The notes beneath the pieces were generated by a model. That model saw only the letters and a list, made by a program, of their open reading frames with translations, had not been told where the DNA came from and searched no databases. Positions 31,801 to 40,198 of a DNA stretch of 64,000 bases are shown one piece after another. Numbering within the stretch: position 1 is the first letter of the stretch; every line of letters begins with the position of its first letter. Source of the stretch: Pseudophaeomoniella oleicola (taxonomy: Eukaryota > Ascomycota > Eurotiomycetes > Phaeomoniellales > Phaeomoniellaceae); assembly GCA_003868215.1 (NCBI GenBank), contig QWDQ01000021.1:248001-312000 (forward strand). The letters run 5' to 3'. A program made the position numbers and the translations under genes.

Positions 31801-32674
31801 AACTGTCGAACGCCCCAAGGTTGATAAGACATTGCTCGAAACTTACACCCGTCACTGGTTTGCCCGAGGATGGCTGCCTCGACCTCCTTCACGTCAGCAG
31901 TCCCTCGGCGGGTCCGCACAACCCATACGTAAAGGCCCGTTAAGTGGTCGTGTAGCTGTCGTCACAGGCGCATCATCTGGGATAGGCGCGGCGGTTGCTG
32001 CTGCTTTAGCCAAAGAAGGAGTGCATCTCGCTCTCGCTGCTCGGCGCGTAGAGGCATTGGAAGCTGTCAAGCGCAGACTTGTGATCCGTGAAGGCAAAGT
32101 CATCATCCAACAGACCGATGTCACTGATAGGAAGCAAGTTGAGGCACTCGTCCGTGCAGCTAACGAAGAACTTGGTCCCGTCGACATCCTCGTCTCTTGC
32201 GCTGGAGTCATGTACTTTACAATGATGGCCAACGTACAAACCGAGGAATGGGACCGCACCGTCGACGTCAACTGCAAAGGTCTCCTCAATTGCCTCTCCA
32301 CTACCGTCCCGACCATGCTCTCTCGCGGTAGCGGCCACATCGTCGCCATCTCCTCCGACGCCGGCCGTAAAGTGTTTCCAGGCTTGGGCGTCTACTCAGC
32401 CAGTAAATTCTTCACAGAAGCTACGCTGCAAGCCCTGCGCCTCGAAACCGCCGGCACCGGTCTCCGTGTCACCTCCGTCCAACCAGGCAACACCGCCACC
32501 GATCTCTTGGGCATGTCGACCGATGCCGAAGCGATCAAAAAGTACGGGGAACCGTCTGGAGCGAAGATCATGGATCCTGATGATGTTGCGAACTCGATCG
32601 TCTACGCGCTTCGACAGCCGGAGCATGTCGCGGTCAATGAGGTGCTGATTGAACCGACGGCTGAACCTATTTAA
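28835..32674 (+). CDS. NRPS-like A-T-R-SDR reductase, likely glycine betaine reductase (ATRR)
   Basis: An intronless 1279-aa enzyme with four domains. Adenylation domain (about 10-510): core motifs SYSSGTTGRPKG, YRTGDLARL and KLRGYSV, with the late lysine in SGKADLKRL. Carrier (T) domain: FFDLGGHSLLL with phosphopantetheine site S570. Thioester reductase (about 645-1010): TGATGFLG (654-661) and the Y817-x3-K821 pair. Second reductase of the SDR family (about 1035-1279): TGASSGIG from T1044, Y1187-x3-K1191. No condensation domain is present. This A-T-R1-R2 layout and length match the fungal enzyme characterised in Aspergillus nidulans that reduces glycine betaine through the aldehyde to choline with NADPH. 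The betaine substrate here is inferred from architecture; I cannot verify the quaternary-amine pocket by eye. It ends convergent with the deubiquitinase gene. Cytosolic by absence of a signal. Confidence 0.88.
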   Translation: MHILDVHKDLSALFRQQVQATPDALALEDETTTYSYAELDQNVDALALRLRKYGVSRDSLVGVLLPRSADYVIACLAALRAGGAFLVLELAYPPGLLADVIDDANPEVVVTYRAEVGKIKAGMPLIVLDEDASEVNGYTKEPAPLPADDDLDRLAFVSYSSGTTGRPKGIANPHRAPVLSYDLRFGICNLHQGDRVACNVFFIWEILRPLLRGATVVAVPDEASYDPVALVDLLASKNITETLMTPTLLATILSRHSDIGKRLPDLRTLWLNGEVVTADLAHRAIKSLPKARLLNCYSACETHEIACGDIKEMLQDTAQYCPVGPPMDPKHTYILDSSGQRVEDGASGELFIGGPLLARGYINRPETTAEAFTPDRFDSTPGARMYRTGDLARLLPSGLLEITGRVGAMIKLRGYSVVPGKVENSIVKHLAVRQCAVVAHGDGLERQLVAYVVPDKENVDRRPVIEINDSGHSPAARRTLSPHLAHYMIPALWVELDELPTHSVSGKADLKRLPPPPSPKARDVTITNGTKTEKDPITIEAIAEIWAATLNISRSVVTPENNFFDLGGHSLLLADLAARLSRNFGLRIPVSRLVDPPTINGHLETLRDVRDGHTAAVQANLPAVLRADSILDKDIQPSGPTTCSLDEAEIVLLTGATGFLGAFLLNDLLESTSAHIICLVRFNDPSEEDQPAGIARIRRNLLDLGLWRDSMMERVEILPGNLSRKRLGLSREAFAELASRVQVIIHAAATVNLVYPYAALRGANVDGTKEILRLACQGGATVQYVSTNGVLPPSQEGWPEDAVLDVDEVPEKLLDGYGQTKWVAEQLVREAGRRGLPVKILRAGTISGHSTTGAANAWDLLSALIVESIHIGHAPDVEGWRAEMTPVDFVSKAIIHLSSQTHAKQLVFHLGDPDPVDTTVVFQDLKELGYPTQPLGWEEWVALWTEKRGSAKGGDGGFTVDILRSGMPSVEFLRGIVVLNNAATRPFRATVERPKVDKTLLETYTRHWFARGWLPRPPSRQQSLGGSAQPIRKGPLSGRVAVVTGASSGIGAAVAAALAKEGVHLALAARRVEALEAVKRRLVIREGKVIIQQTDVTDRKQVEALVRAANEELGPVDILVSCAGVMYFTMMANVQTEEWDRTVDVNCKGLLNCLSTTVPTMLSRGSGHIVAISSDAGRKVFPGLGVYSASKFFTEATLQALRLETAGTGLRVTSVQPGNTATDLLGMSTDAEAIKKYGEPSGAKIMDPDDVANSIVYALRQPEHVAVNEVLIEPTAEPI

Positions 32675-33050
32675 TTCTTTTCTATTTTCCTTTTACCCCC
32701 CGTTCGGCTTCTGTTGGATACTTTGGAACCCAGCAGTAAATACAACTGAAGGTTGAAATAAGAAACGGAATTGGGAATAGAGAAGAGAAGGTCAAGTAAT
32801 CACAGACATATACAAAATAGATCTCAGAACATTAGTAGGATGAAAAACGAGCATGGATTATGAGCATAATCATGATTGGGAATGGATCATTTTTCTTCTT
32901 GTAATAAAAAGGAGACTTTTTTTACCAGCTTTGGTACTGTACATACATAGCTTACATTTCATATCTCGTCGTCAAGTAAGTTTTGAATTCATACATACAT
33001 CGTGAAGTTGATATAGCAGCGATATGAGAGGGAAGGCTCGGATTGATCGA
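32675..33050. other. Convergent 3' region
   Basis: 376 AT-rich nt where ATRR (+) and the UCH gene (-) converge. It should hold both 3' UTRs and poly(A) sites. No gene is seen. Confidence 0.6.
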
Positions 33051-34171
33051 TCAATCATCTACATCCTCACCCCTTTTCGCGCGTGCTTCATATCTCGATT
33101 TGGTCTTCTCTTTGGCCTCTTCGATCCACTTTTCGTACTCCTTATTACTCTCACCACCACCACTAGTGTCCACCAACTTCTGCCTCACAACCCCCTTGAG
33201 CATCTCCCCAATGAACCCCACGAAATTATGTCTGCGCAGCGTGTTTTCCCACTCCCACTGCGCGCGTTTGCGCGACTCGGCTTCGAGGGTTTCCGTGTCG
33301 CCGATATCTCGGGCGCGTAGGCGCAGGTCGCGCACGACGGCGAGGAGGTTGAAGGCGATTTGGCCGGGCGGGTAGCGGTCGATGCGGCGGCGGAGGACGG
33401 GGATGATTTTGGAGGGGAAGTCGGTGAAGCCGTTCGGGCAGGGGCCGTGGGAGATCGGGTGGGGTTGCAGGCCGTCGAGTTCGTAGAGGGTGCCGTTGTG
33501 GTGGGTGTAGGCGATGAAGTGGTAGACGTCTTCGGTGCCGGTGGCTTCGCGGACGGTTTCGTCGACGAAGGGGGAGGATTTGGCGAAGGAGTTGTGGGTT
33601 TCGCGGATTAGGTCCGAGTTCGAGAGGGCTTCGCCGCGGAGATCGGGGGGGAAGCCGGTGGTGAATTCTTTGAAGTCGCTGAGTTGGGGGCCGAGGTCGA
33701 TGGCGACGTCGGAAGGTTGGGAGGTCTGGTCTTGGTTGAGGACGACCGAGAGAAGAGCTTGCGTGCCACATGCATTTTGGATGGTCTGGTGAGCAAAGAA
33801 CAAGTTGTGTTCATCGATTGCCGTCTTGTCGTACGTCCCGTCTTGGGGATTATCTGTTGCGGAATTCCCACCGATCCATTTGAATAGGAAGACCAGGCCA
33901 TATACTGGGCTGCAGGCAGGTCAGCACAAGGTGAGGCCTTAGGAGTACCATGTTGCGGGCACGGGACAGACTTTACCTCAAACTCTGCAGTATCTGGGGG
34001 TCTTCGAATTCGTAGAGTTCTTCAAATTGGACATTTTTGACACCGAGTGTTTCAATCAAAGACGTGAAGACTCCCTAGAAGAGTTACTACGTGCGGAGGG
34101 AGAAACAGAGAGTCGAGGTGACTTACAGCATCAGACTCGATTGTTGACCATCCTCCCGCCTCGCCCGACAT
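33051..34171 (-). CDS. Ubiquitin C-terminal hydrolase, UCH37/UCHL5 type
   Basis: Three exons (34171-34127, 34074-33977, 33909-33051) with introns of 52 and 67 nt encode 333 aa. It starts MSGEAGGWSTIESDAGVF, as in the UCH family. The catalytic set is complete: Gln89 in AHQTIQNAC, Cys95 (NACGTQALL), His178 (VYHFIAY) and Asp193 (LYELDGL). The crossover region (FTTGFPPDLRGEALSNSDLIR) and the C-terminal helical extension after residue about 250 fit UCHL5/Uch37 rather than the short UCHL1/3 forms. Enzymes of this type trim ubiquitin chains at the 26S proteasome cap (with Rpn13) in animals and fission yeast. The C-terminus ends in a Lys/Glu-rich helix. From 33230 to 33710 the gene is unusually GC-rich. 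Proteasome binding is inferred. Confidence 0.93.
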
Positions 34172-34763
34172 CACTGAGGACGTGGGTGGGATTGGTCCTC
34201 TTCTTCTTGGATAGCCGGAGCACAAAAGCTTATCAAAGACTCCAATTTCACAGTTTCATCAGCGTGCCCAAGTTGGTTGCAAACCAAATGTTCTTTCTGT
34301 TTAATACTTCACTTGTGCAGCGCAAGCATTTGACGGAGATTTGAGCTCGTCATGTTTGTCTTCCCCACATCAACGTTTACCAATGTGGAGAAGATATCGT
34401 GGTGCTGTCGCCGCCGAAGTTCATAATACAACGTAAGGTGTTGGTGGTTGGTGAGAGCTGCTCAACTGGGCTTGTTGATTCCCTACCCTGCCATGTCTCT
34501 CTGCGTGAAGCATACAGGCGTGATGTTTGAGGTCTTCAAAGCACGACCGTCCTTTTGATGTCTGGTTTCTCTACTTTATACACCATCACACGCGACTGAT
34601 GCATCGAGCACGCACAAGTCCGTGAGTCTACGACCTGCCCCAACGGGATTTGAAAGCATATAAAATCCAGCAAAGTGAAGTCATATTTTCCTTCCTCGAT
34701 TGAGTCCTCATCTATCATCTGTAGCTTCCTCTGTTCTATCTATCCCGAATTCACTTCTGCATC
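34172..34763. promoter_or_regulatory. Divergent promoter region
   Basis: 592 nt between the UCH gene (-) and the alpha/beta hydrolase gene (+). A TATA-like box is listed separately; the last 100 nt are CT-rich. No gene is seen. Confidence 0.55.
34658..34667 (+). promoter_or_regulatory. TATA-like box of the alpha/beta hydrolase gene
   Basis: CATATAAAAT about 105 nt before the ATG at 34764. Position and sequence are those of a TATA box; no expression evidence. Confidence 0.5.
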
Positions 34764-35780
34764 ATGCCCTCAGCAGCCGCATACGACCCTACAGGGGTGG
34801 AGTACTACGAACTACCAGACTTTCGCTTCAAGAATGGCACTATTCTCCCCAAAGCTCGTCTAGCTTATCGCTCTTTTAACCCTTCTTCGCCTCGAAAAGC
34901 TTTGATTTCAACCTGTTACGGGGGCACGATTAACACTACTCTGAACTTCACAACTGGTGCACTGGCGGATTACCATGTCATTGTGGTTGCCCTGTTCGGC
35001 AATGGAGAATCGTCATCTCCCTCCAACGACCCTGACTTTCCATTGTCCTTGGATTACAGGGACTGCATCGCGGCCCAATACAAGCTAGTCACAGAGCACT
35101 TCGGCATCAAGTCCCTTGACGCCGTCGTAGGCTTTTCGATGGGTGGTCAAAATGCCTATCACTGGGCGGCCATGTACCCAGAGTTTGTAAAGAATGCTGT
35201 TCCTATATGTTCGTCGGCTCGCACAAGTCTACACAATTACCAGTTTTTGGAAGGACCAAAGACGGCTTTGAAGAACTCGATCGATTATGAAGACGGCAAA
35301 TACAAGGAGAAGGGAATCAAGCCTTTGCGTGGTCTCCATGCCTTTGGTCGTGCCTACTCCGCATGGTTGTTTAGTCCGGAATGGTTTGAGGAGCGGTATT
35401 TTGAAACCAAATTAGGCTTCAAGACCTTAGAGGAGTACACTGTCAATGGGGCTGAAAAAGGTTATAATAACTGGGATGCGGACGATTTATTGGTCATGGC
35501 AGAAATGTGGCAGAAAGGCGATATTACCCAATTCAATCCTGACGGTTCCCAGTCGCTTCAGACAGCGCTCAGCAATATCCAGGCCCGCGTGCTCGTTATG
35601 CCTGGACGAACCGACCAGTATTTCAGAGTCGAAGCTAGCCAGAAGGAAGTGCAGTTTTTGAAAAAGGGTGAGCTCGCTGTCATTGACAGCGTGTGGGGGC
35701 ATACAGCTGGAGGTGGTAGTAATGCAGAGGATACAAAATGGGTCGACCAACGCATCGCAGACTTTTTGAAAAGTGGATAG
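34764..35780 (+). CDS. MetX-like alpha/beta hydrolase
   Basis: An intronless 338-aa protein with the alpha/beta hydrolase fold of the homoserine O-acetyltransferase-like group. The catalytic triad can be placed: nucleophile S125 in GFSMGG, D284 in PGRTDQY and H313 in GHTAGG. The early segment PKARLAYRSFNP and the oxyanion-side CYGGT also match this group. True homoserine acetyltransferases (Met2/MetX) are longer in fungi and have different lid text, so this is more likely one of the many paralogous hydrolases or acyltransferases annotated in filamentous fungi. The substrate is unknown. There is no signal peptide; cytosol is likely. Transcribed divergently from the deubiquitinase gene. Confidence 0.88.
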   Translation: MPSAAAYDPTGVEYYELPDFRFKNGTILPKARLAYRSFNPSSPRKALISTCYGGTINTTLNFTTGALADYHVIVVALFGNGESSSPSNDPDFPLSLDYRDCIAAQYKLVTEHFGIKSLDAVVGFSMGGQNAYHWAAMYPEFVKNAVPICSSARTSLHNYQFLEGPKTALKNSIDYEDGKYKEKGIKPLRGLHAFGRAYSAWLFSPEWFEERYFETKLGFKTLEEYTVNGAEKGYNNWDADDLLVMAEMWQKGDITQFNPDGSQSLQTALSNIQARVLVMPGRTDQYFRVEASQKEVQFLKKGELAVIDSVWGHTAGGGSNAEDTKWVDQRIADFLKSG

Positions 35781-36806
35781 GTCTTAAGCAGAATCAACAA
35801 TACGTCTCAGTTGTCCCCTTTGTTTGTCGACGTTGGTTAGTACAAGAGTGTCCGCTGTCCGTGCAAAGAAAGCAATATCCTCAAGTCCCATTCCGTCTAC
35901 GAGACAATGGTAAGACAAAACTACCGGCAAACGGTATTCTGAACGGATATGTCATAGCAATCGTTGAGTTAGGGTGTGGCGTAGTCAACGTGGACGAAGC
36001 TTTTTAGAGTCGAATTCGAGAAGGTCCTGAAACAACGCGGTTCTGGGACCAGTTGCTGAACCCGTCAGCAATTTGAATTCGAACTCGAACAGAATATCCT
36101 ACGCTGAGGTCCCTGAATCGCTGCGACCGAAGTTGAGGTCGTCAGGTTGAGACTCGTGAGGTTCGAAATGCTTACGTTAGCAAGAGGGAACAAACGCGCT
36201 AGTCTGGAAACGGCAATGTTTTGTTTTCGGGTGCAGTTCCATCTCCTTTGCTCCACCGAACATTCCTCCTCGAGGCTATCTCCTATAGTATGTGTTTCCT
36301 TTTGCTATACGTGTTTGCACGCAGTCAGGCCAGGTGCTGCACCATGGGAGCGATGACAGCAGAGATAGCAGGGAGCTTGCACAGGTAGGAGCATATAGGT
36401 CAATTGGCAGTCCCGATGGGAATATACGTCTGAACGGGTCGACGACAGGGCTCCGAATGTGATCCGAGGCTCGCATAGTCACCTGTGATTGGATGGCGGC
36501 GACGACGATGTGTCAATTACCCGTGCACGTTTATTGTCAGAATAGCTTGATTCCTCCAGAAATGCATGCTAACGGTGCTTCCTCAATCTTCAACATTCCA
36601 TTGGGTTGTTTTGGCTGTCACCGCGTGGTGGGCACTGGCCGAGAACGTGATTGCTGCTCAGGAATGCTACCGCTTGCAAACATATGTAAACATCACCAAG
36701 TCCAACCTCTTCACTTTCTTTCTTCTCTTCAAGGCCTTTTTCAATCCTTTCATCAGCCTTCGAAAGTCATTCGTTTCTATTGTCATTCATTCCAAACACA
36801 ACCACA
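35781..36806. promoter_or_regulatory. Promoter region of the GH16 gene
   Basis: About 1 kb. Nothing gene-like was recognised. The last 140 nt before the ATG are rich in C and T (TTTCTTTCTTCTCTTC), a usual fungal 5' UTR feature. Confidence 0.5.
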
Positions 36807-39266
36807 ATGGTCTCATCATTCTTTCTGAGATCGGCACCTTTTGCCCTGCCGCTGTTGCTTGCTCAACCGGCGCTTGCTCAAACCTCGTCTACTTATCAAC
36901 TCGACACAGAGTATACAGGCTCAAGTTTCTTTGACGGATGGGATTTCTACTCCGGCGCCGATCCTACCAATGGCTTCGTCACCTACCTGAACGAATCGAC
37001 CGCACTTTCAAGGTCGCTGATTTCGAGCGGCGATGGCTCTCCAGCCATCATGTCTGTTGACAGCACCACTACATTGGCAACGGATGGAAGCCAGGGAGGT
37101 CGATCAAGTGTGCGCATCGCCAGTCAAAAGACATGGACCCATGGCTTGTTCATCGGAGATTTCAACCACATGCCTGGTGGTATTTGCGGTACATGGCCTG
37201 CTTTCTGGACATTGGGATCCGATTGGCCTTCACACGGAGAGATCGATATCGTCGAAGGTGTGAACAGTGCAAGCACTAATCTGATGAGTTTGCACTCATC
37301 TCCCAACTGTACTATCGCCGGTGCCAACGAATTGGGTACATTGCAGACAAACAACTGCGACACTGCTGCCAACTACAACAGCGGTTGTGGTGTGACTGCG
37401 GATACCACTTCATCTTATGGAACAGGCTTCAACTCGGTCGGCGGTGGTGTCTACGCCATGCAATGGACGTCAGATTACATCCGTATTTGGTTCTTCGAGA
37501 GAAGTTCCATTCCTTCTGATATCTCTGCCGGCACTCCTAACCCATCCAATTGGGGAGAACCTCAGGCAAACATGCAAGGCTCTTGCTCAATCGATGAGCA
37601 TTTCGCCGGTCACCAAATCATTTTCGACACGACCTTCTGCGGTGACTACGGTAACGCTCTTTGGTCATCGGACTCAACCTGCAGTGCTTTGTCCAGCTCA
37701 TGTAACGCCTACGTTGCTCAGAACCCATCTGCCTTTACCAATGCTTATTGGAGCGTCAACTCCTTGAGAGTCTATCAGCTTGCTGCATCGAACTCCACCG
37801 CTCCCACCAGCAGCACGAGCTCAACAAGCTTGTCGTCCGTCACAGCTGCCTCGTCGGTTCTGGGTCCTGGTATGGGTAACACCACCTCGGTCCCAACCTC
37901 AACATCTGGTGCCTCCCTTCTTTCCGGCTTTAGCGCAAGCAGCACAGCACCATACTCTGAAGCATCAGCAACCGGTAATCCAACAGTTATCGACGGCTAC
38001 CACTACTTGGGATGTTACGGTTCTACCTCTAACTTCACTTCCTTCAACATTGTCGGAAGTGCAGACAATATGTCCAACGACGTTTGTGTCAGCCTTTGCT
38101 CTGGAAGCCAATATGTTGGTACTTATCAAAAGTGAGTCTTGACACCCCCCATTCCCCCGTACTGGACCCTTTACTAACCTCTACCCAGCAACTGTTACTG
38201 TGGTTCTACTCTCGACAATTCAACCACCTCGAGGGGCTCCGGACAGTGCAGCCTTCCTTGCCCAGGAAGCTCGACCGAGACATGCGGTGGAAACGCCGTG
38301 GCTGGACTTAGTCGCTTCCGTCGTGCTGTTCCAGATACTTTCCTCCTTTCGATCTACTCTATAATTGTCTCTACAGGCAACCCTCAGAGCTCGATCGTAT
38401 CCGTGATCAATGCTGCATCTGTCAACGTCCAAGCCAGTGTTGAGACATCCGCCTCCACCATCTCTGACCTTGCCATCGGTGTCAGTGGACCGGCCACCAC
38501 AGCTGCTACAATCTCAAACTTCATCATCGGCGGTAACCCCGCTGCTGCTGCTGCTGCTGCCACAGCTCCCGCGGTGAACGGTATAACTCCAGCCCACTAC
38601 CTTGGCTCCGGCACCCCAACGGGTCCTCTCACCTCCGTCAGTCCCGCCTCCCAGACGATCGGCTACGGTATGGGTGTTGGCTCTGGTTCCGACGGATACG
38701 CAACCGTCTACACGACAACATACGTCGATGTCTGCCCCACCGGTCTCGCAACCTACACCATGACGACCACAATCGCTGAATGCGGCTGCACCCGTACCGC
38801 CGGCGCTCTCACGACAACGACCGGCCCAGCAACCGTCACGATGACCACCACCGTCAAAGAATGCACCGCCTGCGCCGCGACCGGCGGCCCCGCCTCCGTC
38901 ACCGTGACCGTCCCCCTCGGCTTCTACGCCGCCCCCTCCTCAGCTTCGTCCAACGCAACGACTACCCCAGCCTCCGCCCCAGCCTACCCAACCACCACCA
39001 CCGTCGCCGGCGAACTCACCACCGTCTACCCCGCCGCCAAGGTCCCAGCGGCCGGAACAGGCGGCGCCGCCGTCGCGTACGTCGGCTCATCATCATCAAA
39101 CGGGACTGTCCCCGTTGCTCCTGCCGCCGGTTCCGCCGGTTTCGGGGGTTCCCCTGGCGGTAGCAGCCCAACTCCTGCCTATAGCATCTACACGGGTGAG
39201 GGCGAGATGGTCGTTGCGAGCGGCATGTTATGTTTCGTCGTCGCTTTCGCGGCTATTCTGTTATAA
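36807..39266 (+). CDS. GH16 beta-glucanase-like wall protein with WSC domain and GPI-like tail
   Basis: Two exons (36807-38131, 38189-39266) around a 57-nt intron encode 800 aa. The in-frame text before 36807 has no ATG, so M at 36807 (MVSSFFLRSAPFALPLLLAQ) starts the signal peptide. The GH16 domain spans about 30-330, with the catalytic motif GEIDIVEG (E145, E150); relatives hydrolyse 1,3(4)-beta-glucans. A Ser/Thr linker follows, then a WSC domain (about 397-480: YLGCYG, CVSLC, NCYCGS, CSLPCPG, TCGGN), a carbohydrate-binding, Cys-rich module also found in wall stress sensors. The intron lies inside the WSC domain, before NCYCG. A very long Ala/Thr/Gly-rich stalk ends in a hydrophobic segment (MVVASGMLCFVVAFAAILL), as in GPI-anchored proteins. 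The likely site is the plasma membrane or wall, remodelling fungal beta-glucan. Codons after about 38700 are very C-rich. Confidence 0.9.
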
Positions 39267-40198
39267 TCGTTTCTTTTTTTTTTTTTTTTTGATTGGTTGA
39301 TTGATTCCTTTTCTTCCCTCCTCCCCCCTTTTTTTGGCCGGGGAGGAAACTTTGAAGAAGAAGAATGAAGGAAGGAAAACTCTTTTTTATTTTAGTTTAT
39401 TTTAGAAAATGTATCTACTAGTATATATATGTGTGTATAATATGTGTGTATACATGTGTTATACAAGACAAGACAAGACAAGACAGACAAGACAGACAAG
39501 ACAGAGTGTAGATTCTGTGTGGATGGATATATATATATATATATTTTTCAAAAGAAGATGGATCGATTGAGCTCTTCTTCTCAGTTCTAATTAATTACAG
39601 TAATTAGTATGATTGGCAGGAAGATACTGTAAGCAAAAAAAAAAAAAAAGAAAAAAAAAAAAAAAAGAAAGAGGAGACCCTTCTACATACTACCACGCGT
39701 TTTTCTTAACTTTCATATTTTGTCCATCTGATTACCTCTGGGTACCTAGGTAGTCATATAATTCTTTCCTTTTTCTCTGAGTAACTATTACCTAGTAAGG
39801 CCCCTCCCTACCTATTTGGTTGGTATGTAGGTAGGTAGGTACAGGTACCTACGTATATGTCCTGCCCCCTCTAAAAAGTCAGGTAGATAGATACCTAGTT
39901 ATTACTTACCTTACCTTAGTATACTAGACATTCATTCTTCATATATGCTCTACATATAGGTAGATTACGAATTTGCATCTATTCACGAACTACCAGAGTG
40001 AAAATTGATATGTTGTCTGTCTTGATATTGTACCTACTAATTGCATCGAGAAAGAAGAAAATTGAATGAAAAAAAGCGCCGTCCTGATGAAAGAAAGCGC
40101 GCAGATATATGTGTTCTATCTAGGTAAGAGAACATGGTCCATAACATATATGCTGGAAAAAGAAATGAGAGGGGAGGAGAGGTGATGGAAATGTCAGA
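39267..40198. other. Convergent low-complexity region
   Basis: About 930 nt between the GH16 gene (+) and the Ppo gene (-). It is AT-rich, with T and A runs (near 39273, 39635, 39652), TA repeats (39529-39544), an ACAAG-type repeat (39463-39504) and an exact TACCTAGGTA at 39743-39752. No gene is seen. Confidence 0.65.
39463..39504. repeat. ACAAG/GACA short tandem repeat
   Basis: About 42 nt built from ACAAG and GACAGACA units in a row. A simple microsatellite in the 3' flank of the GH16 gene. Confidence 0.85.

Noticed and set aside
28835-38135. A secondary-metabolite gene cluster around the NRPS-like gene
   Set aside because: Neighbours are a deubiquitinase, a generic hydrolase and a wall glucanase. 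There is no transporter, cluster regulator or second core enzyme, and ATRR architecture points to primary metabolism.
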